Of a DNA stretch of 64,000 bases, positions 1 to 13,000 are shown in pieces. The notes under the pieces were generated by a model. It ran no database searches. It saw nothing but the letters and a program-made list of their open reading frames with translations, and had not been told where the DNA came from. This stretch comes from Panulirus ornatus (Eukaryota; Arthropoda; Malacostraca; Decapoda; Palinuridae). The position numbers were made by a program, and so were the translations under genes. The stretch lies in NCBI RefSeq assembly GCF_036320965.1, contig NC_092262.1:10439072-10503071 (forward strand), in the 5' to 3' direction. Each line of letters opens with the position of its first letter. Positions within the stretch are counted from its first letter, which is position 1.

Positions 1-947
1 ATAATTTCTGAGGGCACTGGTAAGGCAAAGCATTATAGTTCTTGGATGCAGTCCCATTCACAGTGGGCCTAGAATGCATGAAAAAAATCTTACAACACTG
101 AATAAAGTGGCAATCCTAGTGCCACACAAGGTCAATTCTTGATATCTAGAGTCTTTCCATCTACAAAGAACATGCACTTCTGAGAAATGGTAAAGTGCTG
201 TTAACAGGGGATTTCAATTATAAAGAAACAGACTGGGTAATTTAAATTCTTATGGTAACATGGAGTTATGGGGACACAGGTATTTTAGAGTTTATACTGC
301 AAATTTTCCAATACCAACATGTCACGGAATACACTAGGATGAGAGGCTTTTATACACCATCATTGCCAAAACTCATCTTCAGACATACTAGCATGGATAT
401 TGAGAATGTTATATATAATACATCAATCATGAAAAGTATTATGTAATGTTTAAATCTAACAAAGTGATGAATGTGGAAGTTAAAAGAACAGAGTTGAGAC
501 AAGACCTTTCGAGGAAAAACATTCATGAAAAAACAAAATCCTTAACAGTTTTTATGGTAACTGTAGTGAGAGGTTCTGTGAAATTTACAGTAAAAGAGCA
601 GGAAACTCCTGTCCCAAATACAGAAGGACTGTTAAGAAAGAGGGAAAAATGATTTAATAAACAATGTCAAAAAGCAAAGGGGCTTCAAGACATTCACTGG
701 CGAAGATATTGGTGACCCTTTAGCCAGCATGCGTTTATATTTAGAATATACTGTGAAGTATGTATTTTGCTGTATACCCTCTTAAAAAAGAGAAAAAATA
801 TGTTTTTTCCTCTGTTTATTAAGAAATACAAAGGCTTAAAGTGATTTTCTTTAATTCACTTCAAAAGGTGCTTCATGGAAATAAATCTGAGACAGAATAT
901 TCTAAAAATCATGTACAATTTTTCTGCAAAACACAGCAGAGTCTTAC
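1..947 (-). other. HERC1 intron 26 (partial)
   Basis: AT-rich. Two short plus-strand ORFs (252-446 and 446-652) show no recognisable protein features. No exon resembling the next HERC1 block was found, so the intron runs past the left edge. Confidence 0.6.
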
Positions 948-1039
948 CTGATGTTTCTTGAGTCTTCAGAGTAACAAGTCTGCACCTAATATGGTAAACC
1001 AACCTAAACACTTCCCTCATGACTGTGCAGTAGTGACCA
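948..1039 (-). CDS. HERC1: HERC1 coding exon 26 (last exon inside the window)
   Basis: Acceptor ATTCCAG, donor GTAAGA, exit phase 1. Encodes [30 protein letters not shown], matching LSEVYRCVYKVRSRLLACKN of HERC1. The transcript continues left of base 1. Confidence 0.88.
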
Positions 1040-4000
1040 CTGGAATATAGAAGATTTCTAATGATAACAAACAAAAGAGTACATAACACAGTACCTTAAG
1101 ACATGAAAATAATAATGGTATCCCTCTCAACTACCCAAAAATAATACAGAGCACACATAACATACTGCAAATACTCGTGAATTAGAGAATCATCACAGGA
1201 ATAAAGAAGGGGATGGTAATACTTTTCAATAAGCTCTACAATTATACGAAAAGAGATTTTCTTCTTGAAATTAACTCATGCTTGAGTGAATGAATGTCAT
1301 GACTAATGTACCTAAGCAATAGAAATACCTGCAACGTAATCTCAAGAGTCACAGCTTACAACAGTAGTTCCCTTAGCGTGTTTAGCATTCCTAAAAGACA
1401 CACTGAATGTCTTATTCTGGATGCATTAAATAGAGGTAATAGGGAAGGGGTTACTTTAACATAAATCCTGGTGTGACAAACTGCAGAGGTATTATGCTGC
1501 ATTTGTTTGTGAGCCATTTGTCAGTTAATGGATTACAAATTGAACGGTGCTTTTCCGTGACATCAATGAAATATGCATAAGTACACAATTAAAACATCCT
1601 GATGTTATTAAACAAAGATTATTTAATGCATCAAAAATATAGAGTTACCAGCTGTGAAACAGAGTAAGCAAGACTCAAAGACTTGTCTGTGACCAAAAGT
1701 TTCAGACCTGTATCAAACCTCCTAGTTATCTAAAGGATAACATCAAAGGACAGCATTACATCTTATATTCCCATGAGTATCTTGGACATTCATTAGAGAC
1801 ATATTGATGTGCTAAAACTGACTTTGGATGTGGCTAATAACAAAGCAGCAGTGAAAACAAAACATATTTTGCCATTTAGTTAGATATGAACTGAATATGT
1901 AGTATTTTGCTGTGACATCATTAAAATATGAATGATACGTACACAAATCTATTCAATCTCTTCCTGAATGACCTCCCACCATTTCCTGTAGACCACATTA
2001 TGAAAATTTTCTCAAACTAATGACCTCACAATTACATCAAAACACCATGAACATCCAAGCAAAAGCAACCATGCAACATTACACTGAATGTTTAGAATAC
2101 TGGCTCACCCAAATCAGAATGCCTGCATCCCTACAGAAATCCACCATTAACCTCTTAACCCTGGACAGTAATGAATCCTACCTGCACCCTACCATGTCCC
2201 TGAGTGGTACAACTTACTTTCACTGAACAGAACTCTTATACTACACACAAATGACAATTACTCTCCACTCAAAAAACCTCATCATAAAGGCCATAAGCAT
2301 ATTAATGCCCTCAGAATGCTTACAAGTACCAGTTTTGGACAACAAAAAGAATCTCTTAGCATCCTTTACAAACAGTTCATCTGCTCCACCCTAATCTATA
2401 CCTCACTTGCTTGGTCATCCATCATGTCATCAATAAGCATAAAACTATGAGTGAGGCATTTATATTTATTTATTCATTTCATATTTATTACACTTGATTT
2501 CTGTTTCCTGTATCAGTAAGGCAGTGCCAAGAAACAGATGAAGAATGGCCCATCCACTCATATACACATATACATACATAAACACCCATACACGTACACA
2601 GACATATCAACATATACACATATATATACATATACACAGACATATACATGTATACACTTGTACATATTCATACTTGCTTGCCCTCATCCATTCCTGGCAC
2701 CACTCCACCCCATAGGAAACAGCATATAAATTCTTAAGAATGTTTATCAGTAGTGTAAATGGTCAAACATTCATGCTAAAAAAACAGAAAAGAAACTTCA
2801 TAATCATAAACTTGATTAGTTCAAACTATTAAAAAGAAAAAACAGCACTTGCCTTTTCAATTCATATTCTGAACATCTGTATCTATTCCTCTCCCAAAGC
2901 AAAATTCATATTCTGAACATCTGTATCTATTCCTCTCCCAAAGCAATCATTTTATGAACTCACCCAAGCTGTGACTGAGAGACACCTGTGTGCAGCAGGA
3001 AAGCAGAGAGCATAACTTGCGTAGTAATGTCCAACAGCACATCATCTTTCACTTCACAGGTATCCCAATCCTCTCCACAAGCCATCTCGTCCATCCAGAG
3101 CATCACCTGGCTCTCTGAGAAATCAAAATTACAGAAATTTCAGTGCGACAAAACATGAAGAATGAACTTCTACAAAGACTGCATCATTCAAATCAGCATA
3201 CTATTTCATAACATCAAAATCCAGACTTGCAGAATTGCACATACTTCATTTTCCTACATGAATTCTTTTAAATATAAAGTCATTGTTGAGCCAGTGAGAG
3301 GTTTGATTCTAAGCTCCACTTCTCACTTGCCCTTAACTTACTCACAATTCTCTCACAATCCATCAGGTTATCCCAAGTGAGAAAGGAGAATACATGATCC
3401 ATACATACTTTGAAAATCTTAATTAACCAATCAATAACAGTCAGGCCCTATCTTCATAAGAAGTTCAAATGCTACCACATCTAATCCAGCCGCTTTGACT
3501 CATTTCATCTCATGCAAAGCTTTCACCACCTCTTCTTTTCAACAACCCACTTGCCATAACTCAGCCAGAATACCTTCATATCTGTCATCCTGTCATCAAA
3601 TGCATTCAACATTCCTTCAAAATATTCACCCTATCTCTCTTCAGCTCATCTCTGCTTGGTACCACTTTCTCAAGCATCCTTCACTTGCTTTCTTTATAAT
3701 ATTAACCTCCTTCAAAAACATTTCCATATTTTCCCCAAAAGTTGTTGATATTCACTCACAACTCTTGTTTGCCCTCTATTTCAGCCCCTTCACCTTCCTC
3801 TTTACCTCCTGTTGCTTTCTCTTGTACATCTTCCAATCTCCCTGCTTAGGGATGACACTCCCAAGGTGTTGAGGTCCACCATGCATCATGATGCAGCACT
3901 GTCAAATTTGGTGATTGCCAGATTAGTGGACCAAGTGATTCCAACCCACCCATAGTGACTTTGGGGGCGATCTTCATCCTCAACTTTTACTCCCAACACT

Positions 4001-7000
4001 ACCAATACAGTTTTTATAATATACAAAGAACTCCCTTTCCTCCATGATCAAGCTAAAGGAGCCTCTTATCCACCAAAATATCAGTCAAGTTCATTGGGAA
4101 CAAAACCCTCAGAGTAAGCTCGACTAACTGATGCTTGACCCTTTATAACACAACTCCATCTAATTCATACTATCATACAACTTAAAATCACGAAATTAAT
4201 AACATTTGTATTTGTCTTTAGAAACAAAATTTTAATACACTCATTCAACATTCAATAATCTGGCACTCAAAAATTCTTCAAACATTTGATGCAATAATAC
4301 AACTTACTTGGTTCAAGGACAGTCATGAGAGGGGTTGTGAGCTGTGGATAGGTCGTGATAAGATTATGCAAGGCTTCCACAACAACTTCCTTCCCACACT
4401 CCAGAATGTTTATGATGTGCTCAATGGATGCACTTACTTTTTCTGGTGGATGAAAACATGTCATTAGTCATTCCTCCTATCTGTGATATTTCCAAAGAAT
4501 AGCTTTTTCTTTTTTCCCCTTATTTCTTTAATACCTTAAGTGAGAATGAAAATCATTTGTCCTCAAGTAATCATGTATTCAATTTCACTCACAGATTAAG
4601 TATAACCCATATCTAACAACCTCATTGAGCACCAAAAGCCAAATCTTCCTTACCTGGACATAAGTTTTCTGCAGCCAATCCATAAGAGAAGAGTTGCATG
4701 GACAGCCAAGGTTTGCTTCTCACCTCACTGGGAGTCAAGGGAGGGCCAAGCAACATCCCCTCAAGGCATCGTCCAACAACTAAACCACATGCTCTTTCCA
4801 CATCTAGCAACCATGCCCACTGACGCCCAACTACTCCACCCCCTACACTCTTCACAGTATCAGGAGTTGGTGTGTCTACCTCTGTAAGAGAGCAAGAGCA
4901 TGCACATCAGTTGCCTTCTGTAGCCTACAGAATCACTAACATGGAACACCAATAGAAGGTTCTCTTCTTTTCACATTTCTTTTTTGCTATGTTCACACTT
5001 CAGCCAGTTTATTGTCACACCACACATTAAACCTCAAAACATCCCTCAAAGACAACTATGTCATATTTCTCTACCTTAAAATTATTTTTACTAACTTTAA
5101 TTCCCTTTAACATCATCCACAAAATCTCTGCCATAAAAAAGCAAACGGAACTGTCCTTTCTGCCACTTTACTCTTTTGTTGCATTCACACACCGTATGTG
5201 GTTGTCAGCCACACATTCTCAAAATTCAAAGTCTCTCTCAAAGATCACTGTTTTCTATATATCTGCTTTTCATACTCTCCCCACCCAAGTCTTTCAAATA
5301 AGTGTATGCGAGTTAAGGCAGGTCCCATTTACTTTCCCCTTGATTTTAATCTAATCTTATTTTTATGTTATACAACATAAAAATGCTGCATAATTCTTCT
5401 GAAACCATTTCTGATGTTGCTGCTAACTTTTTTAAACCTTTAAGAGTTAAGATGGTCTGACATCATTTGGGCAAGGGGCCAAGCATATCAGAACTGGAAA
5501 ATTATACTTCCACTGATTCACATTCAACTTTCAACTCTTCTCAGAATCACTGCAAGTGCCATATATTATCAAGGAGGTAAATTATTCCTTTCATAAAAGA
5601 AAATGCAAAAACCTCTCTTTATCCAGCAACAGGATTTTCTAGTATTCAGCCAAACAAATCTCTAAAAAATCCTCCCATTCTACCTTTCCTTCACTTTTTC
5701 TTTCTGCCATTACTATAGCCATCACACCCTATGACAAAGCACATCATTCTGGCTCTCTTTTCTCATTCAACTTGACCTGAAGCTCCTTTTTACTACTCCT
5801 ACACTTTAACCAGTAAAGTGTATAGACCTGATAGCATCCATCTTTGTGTTTCCATGGAAAGTGCCTCTAAACTTGTTCCTGTGTGGACAAGTATTCTTCT
5901 TTGTATAATGATACCATTAATGATACATGAACTTCAGCAACTGTTCAAACATAACTAGTTTAAATGCTTCCGAAACACCTACCTGAGGTGACATCCTCCT
6001 GATCAGTAAAGGAAGTTACAGATGCTATTGTTCGATTTGTGGAATCAAAAACAGGTAAAATCGATCTTAGAGGACCAAGGAGAGGGCGAACCAGCCTTGC
6101 CGGGAAGAGCAACAAGGCATAAACCACATGGGCTAAAGCCCAGCCACAAACACTGTGGTACACAACATCTGAAAGTTAGCAAAATTCAATGATGAAACCT
6201 ATTCCTATTCATTTCTATAATTCCCTGCATGACGGGAAAAAAGATAAAACTGCATAAATATATCTAAAATTGCATACAATGAATTTCATATCTCCTTTTT
6301 GTGGGGCTCCTGCAGCTTTGAGGCTCTCTTCCAATCAGGAGCAGTGATATGAAAGACTCCCTTGGAGAAAGAAAGTCCTTGACAAGACCATAGTCTTTTC
6401 CATTCACGGATGATGAAACCTTACCAAATGTGACTTTTTATTCATGGCATAACTATATGCAAGTAAAACCTATAAAAACTAGCTACCTTTCCTGCACCAG
6501 GAACCCCTTATATGGAGCTCCTCCAGCACATAGGGAGATGGCCACATCCACCAGGGATTGCAAAGGAGCTGGTGATTGTTATAAGTATTTTGTTTTGTGT
6601 GGATTGTAGCCTTGCTATATTTGCTCTTAATACGGTAGGTGACAAGGCAAGTGAAGAATGGTTTATGGCAAAGGGTATAATTGTCAGAAGTAGAAGGAAC
6701 AAGGGAAAACCAAGGAGGAGGCAAAAGGATGGAGTGAAAGGTGCTTTGATTGAAGGAGATGATGAATAAGAGGGCACTGGTTTTGGAAATGGAAGGAACA
6801 AGGAAAAGGGATAATCAAAGAGGAGGTGGATGGGTGGTGTGAAAAAGGATCTGAGTGCTCAGGACCTTAACATGCAGGAGGGTGTAATGCATGTATGGAA
6901 TACAGTGATTTGAAGCAATGTGGTATACATGGGGCAACATGCTGTCAATCAGTGGACTGAACTGAGGGCTGTGGGGCTTGGTTGAGGATGGGCTTCAATG

Positions 7001-10000
7001 CATTACAAATGACATCTAGAGAATGGATGTAAGCAAATGAGGCTAGTTATTCATCTGTCTCATAGGTACATCACTACTGCAGGAAAAGGCAAACAAGCAT
7101 GAAGAATAACAGACATATCACATCAAAACCCTTTTTGGGGGTGCTTCTGCAGCTTAAATAGCAGGGAAAGAATGGACTTCTCTGACAAGATTTTATTGCA
7201 AAATTCCTGATCACCCAGCTTTTGAGGGTTAATAGACTATCCTATTACTGCTATCACATGTCTTATCCAGTCATACAAAAACCCAAAGTATAAATTATCG
7301 TAGATGATAACATACATGGAAGAAAAGTAATACTTGCCATGAATGAGATGAGCCAATCCAGGATGAGAAGCAAGGAGTTTTGATGTCTGATTTAGTAGGC
7401 CACCACACATCTCAAACAGCTCACTCAAGTGTTCATATAAGAGCTGCATACTTGACGAATTCTGATGATAAAAGTCACATTAAGTTATACTTATCACAAA
7501 TCAAAAATGTTTGTTGTAATACTAATATTTTGTGTTGTTTCTAAAGCCTGTATTCTCAGCTAATTTTCTATTTCTATCATATCTGCTGCTCTTTACATCT
7601 AAATCATTGTTCAAGTACTAATTCTAAGGTATAGAAGTAATAATTCTAAGGAATAAAAGATCCTTTCCCTGGGGATAGGGGAGAAAGAATACTTCCCACA
7701 TATTCCCTGCGTGTCATAGAAGGCGACTAAAAGGGAAGGGAGCGGGGGGCTGGAAATCCTCCCCTCTCGTTTTTAATTTTCCAAAAGAAGGAATGGATAA
7801 GGGGGCCAGGTGAGGATATTCTTTCTAAGGCTCAGTTCTCTTCTCTTGACGCTACCTCTCTAACACAGGAAAAGGCAAATATGTATGAAAAAAAATCCAA
7901 TAGTAACACTTGTAATATAGTGAGAAATCCTTGATATGGCTAAACCTCCCCTTAAGTAAAGCAAGTGCTGAAAATTTTTAGAGAAAAATACAATGCATTG
8001 ACTAAATCACCAATTCATCTGTTAAATCAGTCCTCAGCATTCTCAGGCAAAAGTTTTCGAGAAAGAGACAGAGGAAGAACATTCCACAACTTTACTCTGT
8101 TCAAAGAACAAAAGAGGTATCATAACATAGATATATACATTCAATCAGGTGACAGTCCTTTATTTAACTGATGGTTCATTGCCAAATTTGGAATAAAGCT
8201 CCATTTGGAGCTGTGTCACACACCTTAAATCTCAATGTAATCATTCATGTAATACCATAAACTTCTCAATATTTATTTGCTCTGCTTTTCCTGCTTAAAT
8301 CTACTTTCCTTCTCTTTATACTTTCTGATGCAAGCCTCACTATTTATACACAAAAGTTTTCGAGAAAGCAACAGAGGAAGAATATTCCACAACTTTACTC
8401 TATTCAAAGAACAAAAGAGGTATCATAACATGGATAGATACATTCAATCAGGTGACAGTCCTTTATTTAACTGATGGTTCATTGCCAAATTTGGACTAAA
8501 GCTCCATTTGGAGCTGTGTCACACACCTTAGATCTCCATGTAATCATTCATGTAATACCATAAACTTCTCAATATTTATTTGCTCTGCTTTTCCTGCTTA
8601 AATCTACTTTCCTTCTCTTTATACTTTCTGATGCAAGCCTCACTATTTATACACAATGTTATCTCCGCTGTAAAAGGCTGGTGACTTATTTTTTACTGTT
8701 CAAACTACTGTACACTACCCTTATGAAATTTAAGCACTGTTTATTAGAATGTCAATGCTTAAAACATGCAAAGGTTAAGCAATGACTGAAACTTTAAGGG
8801 GGTTGTTCTGTTTGTCATCCTGTTCTAAATAAAGGAAGCAGTTAACCATCATAATGATAAACATCAATCTACCTACATATGACAAAAGTGAAATGAAAAA
8901 TTACTACTATATTTGCTCTTACATCACCAGGTATTTTTTCACTTTCTTCAGAAAATTATGGTATACTGTATAAAGACTGCATTCAGTAACTTTCTTTTCC
9001 TTTTACATATGTTCACCATTTCCCATATTAACAAAGTAGTGCCCTGAACAAACGAAAATTATGGCCTTATTCACTCTCATCCTTTTTCTAGCTGTCATGT
9101 GTAATACACTGAAACCACTGTCCCCTTTTCCACTACGAGGCCCACAGACTTTTTGTGGTTTCCCCTAACTACATCATGTGCCCTAGTCCAAACCAATGAC
9201 AGGATAGTAACATTAATTTACTTTACAAAGATACCTTCCTAACTACTACTATTTGTTTACATACATTCATTTACTTTACAAAGATATCTTCCTAACTACT
9301 ACTATTTGTTAACATAAAATGAGAGTCATCAAGACATATTTCTCATAAAAACCCTACACATAAGTTACATGAAATTTGGCAAAAATAATTTGGTCTTAAA
9401 TACTATACTTCTTATAACTTTTGTACAAATCACTCCCAGAACAAAGTTCATGTGCATACATACCTCCTCAAACTGGTGATGTGTACAGTATGCCAAGAGA
9501 TGTGAATGAAGATTAGACAAAAGTCGAAGCAAGTGCTGAGGATGAGTTCCACCAAGTTGAGAATCTATGTACTGACGAGGAGATTCATGATTATTCTGGC
9601 CATTACTTTGCACCCCTTGATCATGACCTGCTGAAAAAAAAAAAGAATTTCAAAAGCCACATCCTTTGGATGATCAACAGAAATCATGATTTTTATTAAT
9701 CAAATCTTGATCCATTATGAAATAAAACAAATCTTTTGCAAAAAAAAATACAAACTAGCCTACCTTTATCTAAATTACAATAAAGAATGAGTAACTTTTC
9801 CATCTCTCAATCATACACAATCTTTCCCTGCAGATAATGCCCATACACCTCTCTTTTCTTCTTCAATCTCCAATGGAGTGTTCGGTTGCTACATCACTTT
9901 TTTCTTTACAGGTACTTAAAAGTTCAAGAGTTGCAAAATACTGTACATCTTATAATCGTTTTGTTCACCTCAAATGTGATAAATTGATATAAAAAGAGTG

Positions 10001-13000
10001 GGGGAGGGGGGGGGGGGAGATTTACCATAAAACAATAAGCTATGCCCATACTTGACATAATGCTATCAAATTTGTGGAAAATTCACCAAATCTAGAATCT
10101 CTTCATTAGGTTTTTGATTATACCTTAAGGAATTCAATACAGAAGCTGGAGAGGGCTACGTCGGGAGTTTGTTACCTGATGAATAAAGAATATAAAGTAC
10201 TCCATTGTACTGTGACTGTAAAGTCCTCATACTCAAAAAAATATTCCACCAACATCAACTTTTGTACTAATTACATACATTAGTAACTGAACACATATAT
10301 TTACATTTAACACTAATTTGTTGCACTTTATATGAATTTGCCTCTTACTGATGTCATCAATAAATGATAAAAATGAGTTTGGGGTCAGGTCAGGTGGATG
10401 GGCCGACATTCAGGGCCATATCCTTATCTCTTGCATGTTAAAGTGGACAACATACATATCATATGGTACTTATATACAATACTGTGTGCTTCATTTTCTG
10501 TTTAGATACAAAACTGACACTGTCCCTGTACCATTACCATGTGTTTCTAGGCATTTTATTTACTTACTGGAGTGAAAATTGGGTCAAGGAAGTCTTCTCC
10601 TGGAACATAACCCCCTTTATCCCAAAATTTTCTAAGAGAAATGGGTTTCACTATTTATGGTGCTTCTGCTAAATTGTGTTTTCCAGGAAAGCATCTCTAT
10701 TGAAAAGCGATAAGCAGGTGTGTCTTAATGCAATATCTACAGGACTGCTTACTGTATACATTGCACAATACTCTATACTTCTGTACTCACCAGAAAATAA
10801 ACTCACGACGTAGCCTCCTCCTGCTATAGTATGTGGAGAAAAAGTAAATATCAATGGATAAACGTGCTTCTACCAACATATTATTAACAAACAAATTTAG
10901 AATATAAAGAATTTATAAATAGCTAAATGATCTAAACCAGAGGTGCTCACAGTAAAGCTAACATTATGCCATAATACTCGCTTTGTATAGGAAAAGGTTT
11001 AAATGTTTGTTGTAATAATCTACCTAAATCAAACACTCAACGTGCATATTGATACCAAAAGAAAGGTAGTGAAAAAAAACAGTATAGATTTCTTTTTTTT
11101 TTTTTTTTGCTTCCTTCTATCCTCTTTTCACAGAAATGCATACGAGAAACAAATTTCATGTATGTTTATCTCTGCATTTATTTCTGTAGTGCTATGTGCT
11201 ACTACCAATAAAATACAAAACGTTCAAACACTTGATAAATAACTTGGTTCTTAGAAGCACTCAGTAAAACTTCCAGGCAAAATCTGGGAGAACAGTGTAC
11301 GTAAGTCAGCAACAGCTGTGGGAAATACGAAAAGCCTTCTACCACCCGTCACCAAACATTTCCTTTTAGCTGCAGTACTTAATATGGGCATTTCTAAATA
11401 ATATTGTAATTCCTGGACAAACTGCATCAAATTATCATTTTCCCGAAAGGCAAGTAGTTCTGCCATGCTTGCTTCTACAAAATGTCACACTGGTAATTTC
11501 AAGGTATAGGTAAAAAAAATTACTCCTACCTGCTGAAGATAATGACCACTTTGCTTGAACATCAAACAGCTGCGGAACTGCATTGCATTCCTGATGTTCC
11601 ACACTGTTCTCCTGAGCCAACAGTTCATGAGGTGCTGAGTCTTTGCTTGTCACATAATCATCCTGGGTTGCTGCACGTCGAGTGGGGCATTTGCCTTTCA
11701 GAATTCTACTCTTGCAAGGTTTTGCTTGTTCAAGAATCTGGTTCATCTGGTGCTCCTAAGAAAAAGACAAGTAATGCTGTGTGCTAGTCCATAAATAGTT
11801 ATTAATTGCCATACCTCTTAGTAAGCTGGAACAATAACTTTGACACATTACTGTCCTGATAATTATTTCTAAAGGCAACAGCTGTTTTATGAGTACCATC
11901 TGTAAAACATATGCAATACATTCACAAATGAAACACAATACAGTGTCTGTATTCATAAATACTTCAATTAATGCCCAAAATAGATGATTCTATGAAGTTC
12001 TGGGAATCAAACTACGTATGTTTTAATAAATTTGTATTACCTGTTATATTCCGTCTTTACTTACTCCTGCAGTTGAACCACCTAAACTCCATATTTTGCA
12101 TTTTATGATTTTCTTGAGCAGTTAATGATTCTGATACTTCAAATTTCTCACTGTAAATTCAATATATTACTCTCTTACAATCATCATCTGCAATATTATA
12201 CATCTTTCAACATGTTATCTCTTCATATTTCACTCTTGTGCTCATTTTTTACAAATAGCTAAAATCTAAACATATTCTTTCTTCATTGTCTAATATCTTA
12301 TTGTCAACCTTACATTCCTGTTCTCCTGTTTACATCTTTCCCCTGCTAGTAGCAAATCTCACTCTACAATGGTCCTCTAGACACACAGTGTCCAATAGGC
12401 TCCAATTTTTGAGTGTACAAACTTGTATTGCAAATCTGTAAACACACGCCTGAATTTCAAGACACTTCTCTTCAGTATATTCTTACTTATTTCACAAACT
12501 AACAATAATTCACATATTCAGAAAAATAATGGTGAAAATGGGTGGTAGAAATGGAAGTGCTACAGAACATATGCATGTCTACAATGCAGCGTATTAAGTT
12601 CATTACATTCAACTGAGACTCAAAGAATGATATGGTAGATTGCATTTTTCATAAATTTCTTCCAAATAATTTTCTTCAAAAGGTTCATCCCTAGTGTGTG
12701 AATAATAAATAAAGGTTTTTGCAATAAAATCCAAATAAAACCAACAGAAACAAGTACTTTAGTTTACTCTATGCTTTCTGAGACATTATACTTGGTTTGG
12801 TTTTAAACTACTTAAAAAACTATTTCTTATTGCAGTCAATTCTCATACAGAAATTTTTACGGTGAACAACAAAGTGCCCTGTTACTAAATCTTTTTATTC
12901 CTTCAGGGTTTCCAAAAAATCTCTCTAAATTTCTTATAAGTTCTTTTCACATAGTCATATTCTCCCAAACATCTCATCAAATTTCCTATCAGCTCTTTTC

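Larger units (their letters stand above)
1040..2963 (-). other. HERC1 intron 25
   Basis: Holds a LINE tail fragment (2490-2722) and a 43-bp duplication (2860-2945). The rest, 1040-2490, shows nothing I can name. Confidence 0.8.
7462..9463 (-). other. HERC1 intron 20
   Basis: Contains the chimeric LINE derivative (7660-7897), the 303-bp tandem duplication and the 53-bp duplication. The remainder is featureless AT-rich sequence. Confidence 0.8.

Noticed and set aside
252..652. Two adjacent plus-strand frames of 64 and 68 codons
   Set aside because: Low-complexity AT-rich composition, no family features, inside a HERC1 intron on the opposite strand.
2538..2729. Plus-strand frame rich in His, Thr and Tyr
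   Set aside because: It is the translation of the CATA/TACA-rich LINE tail.
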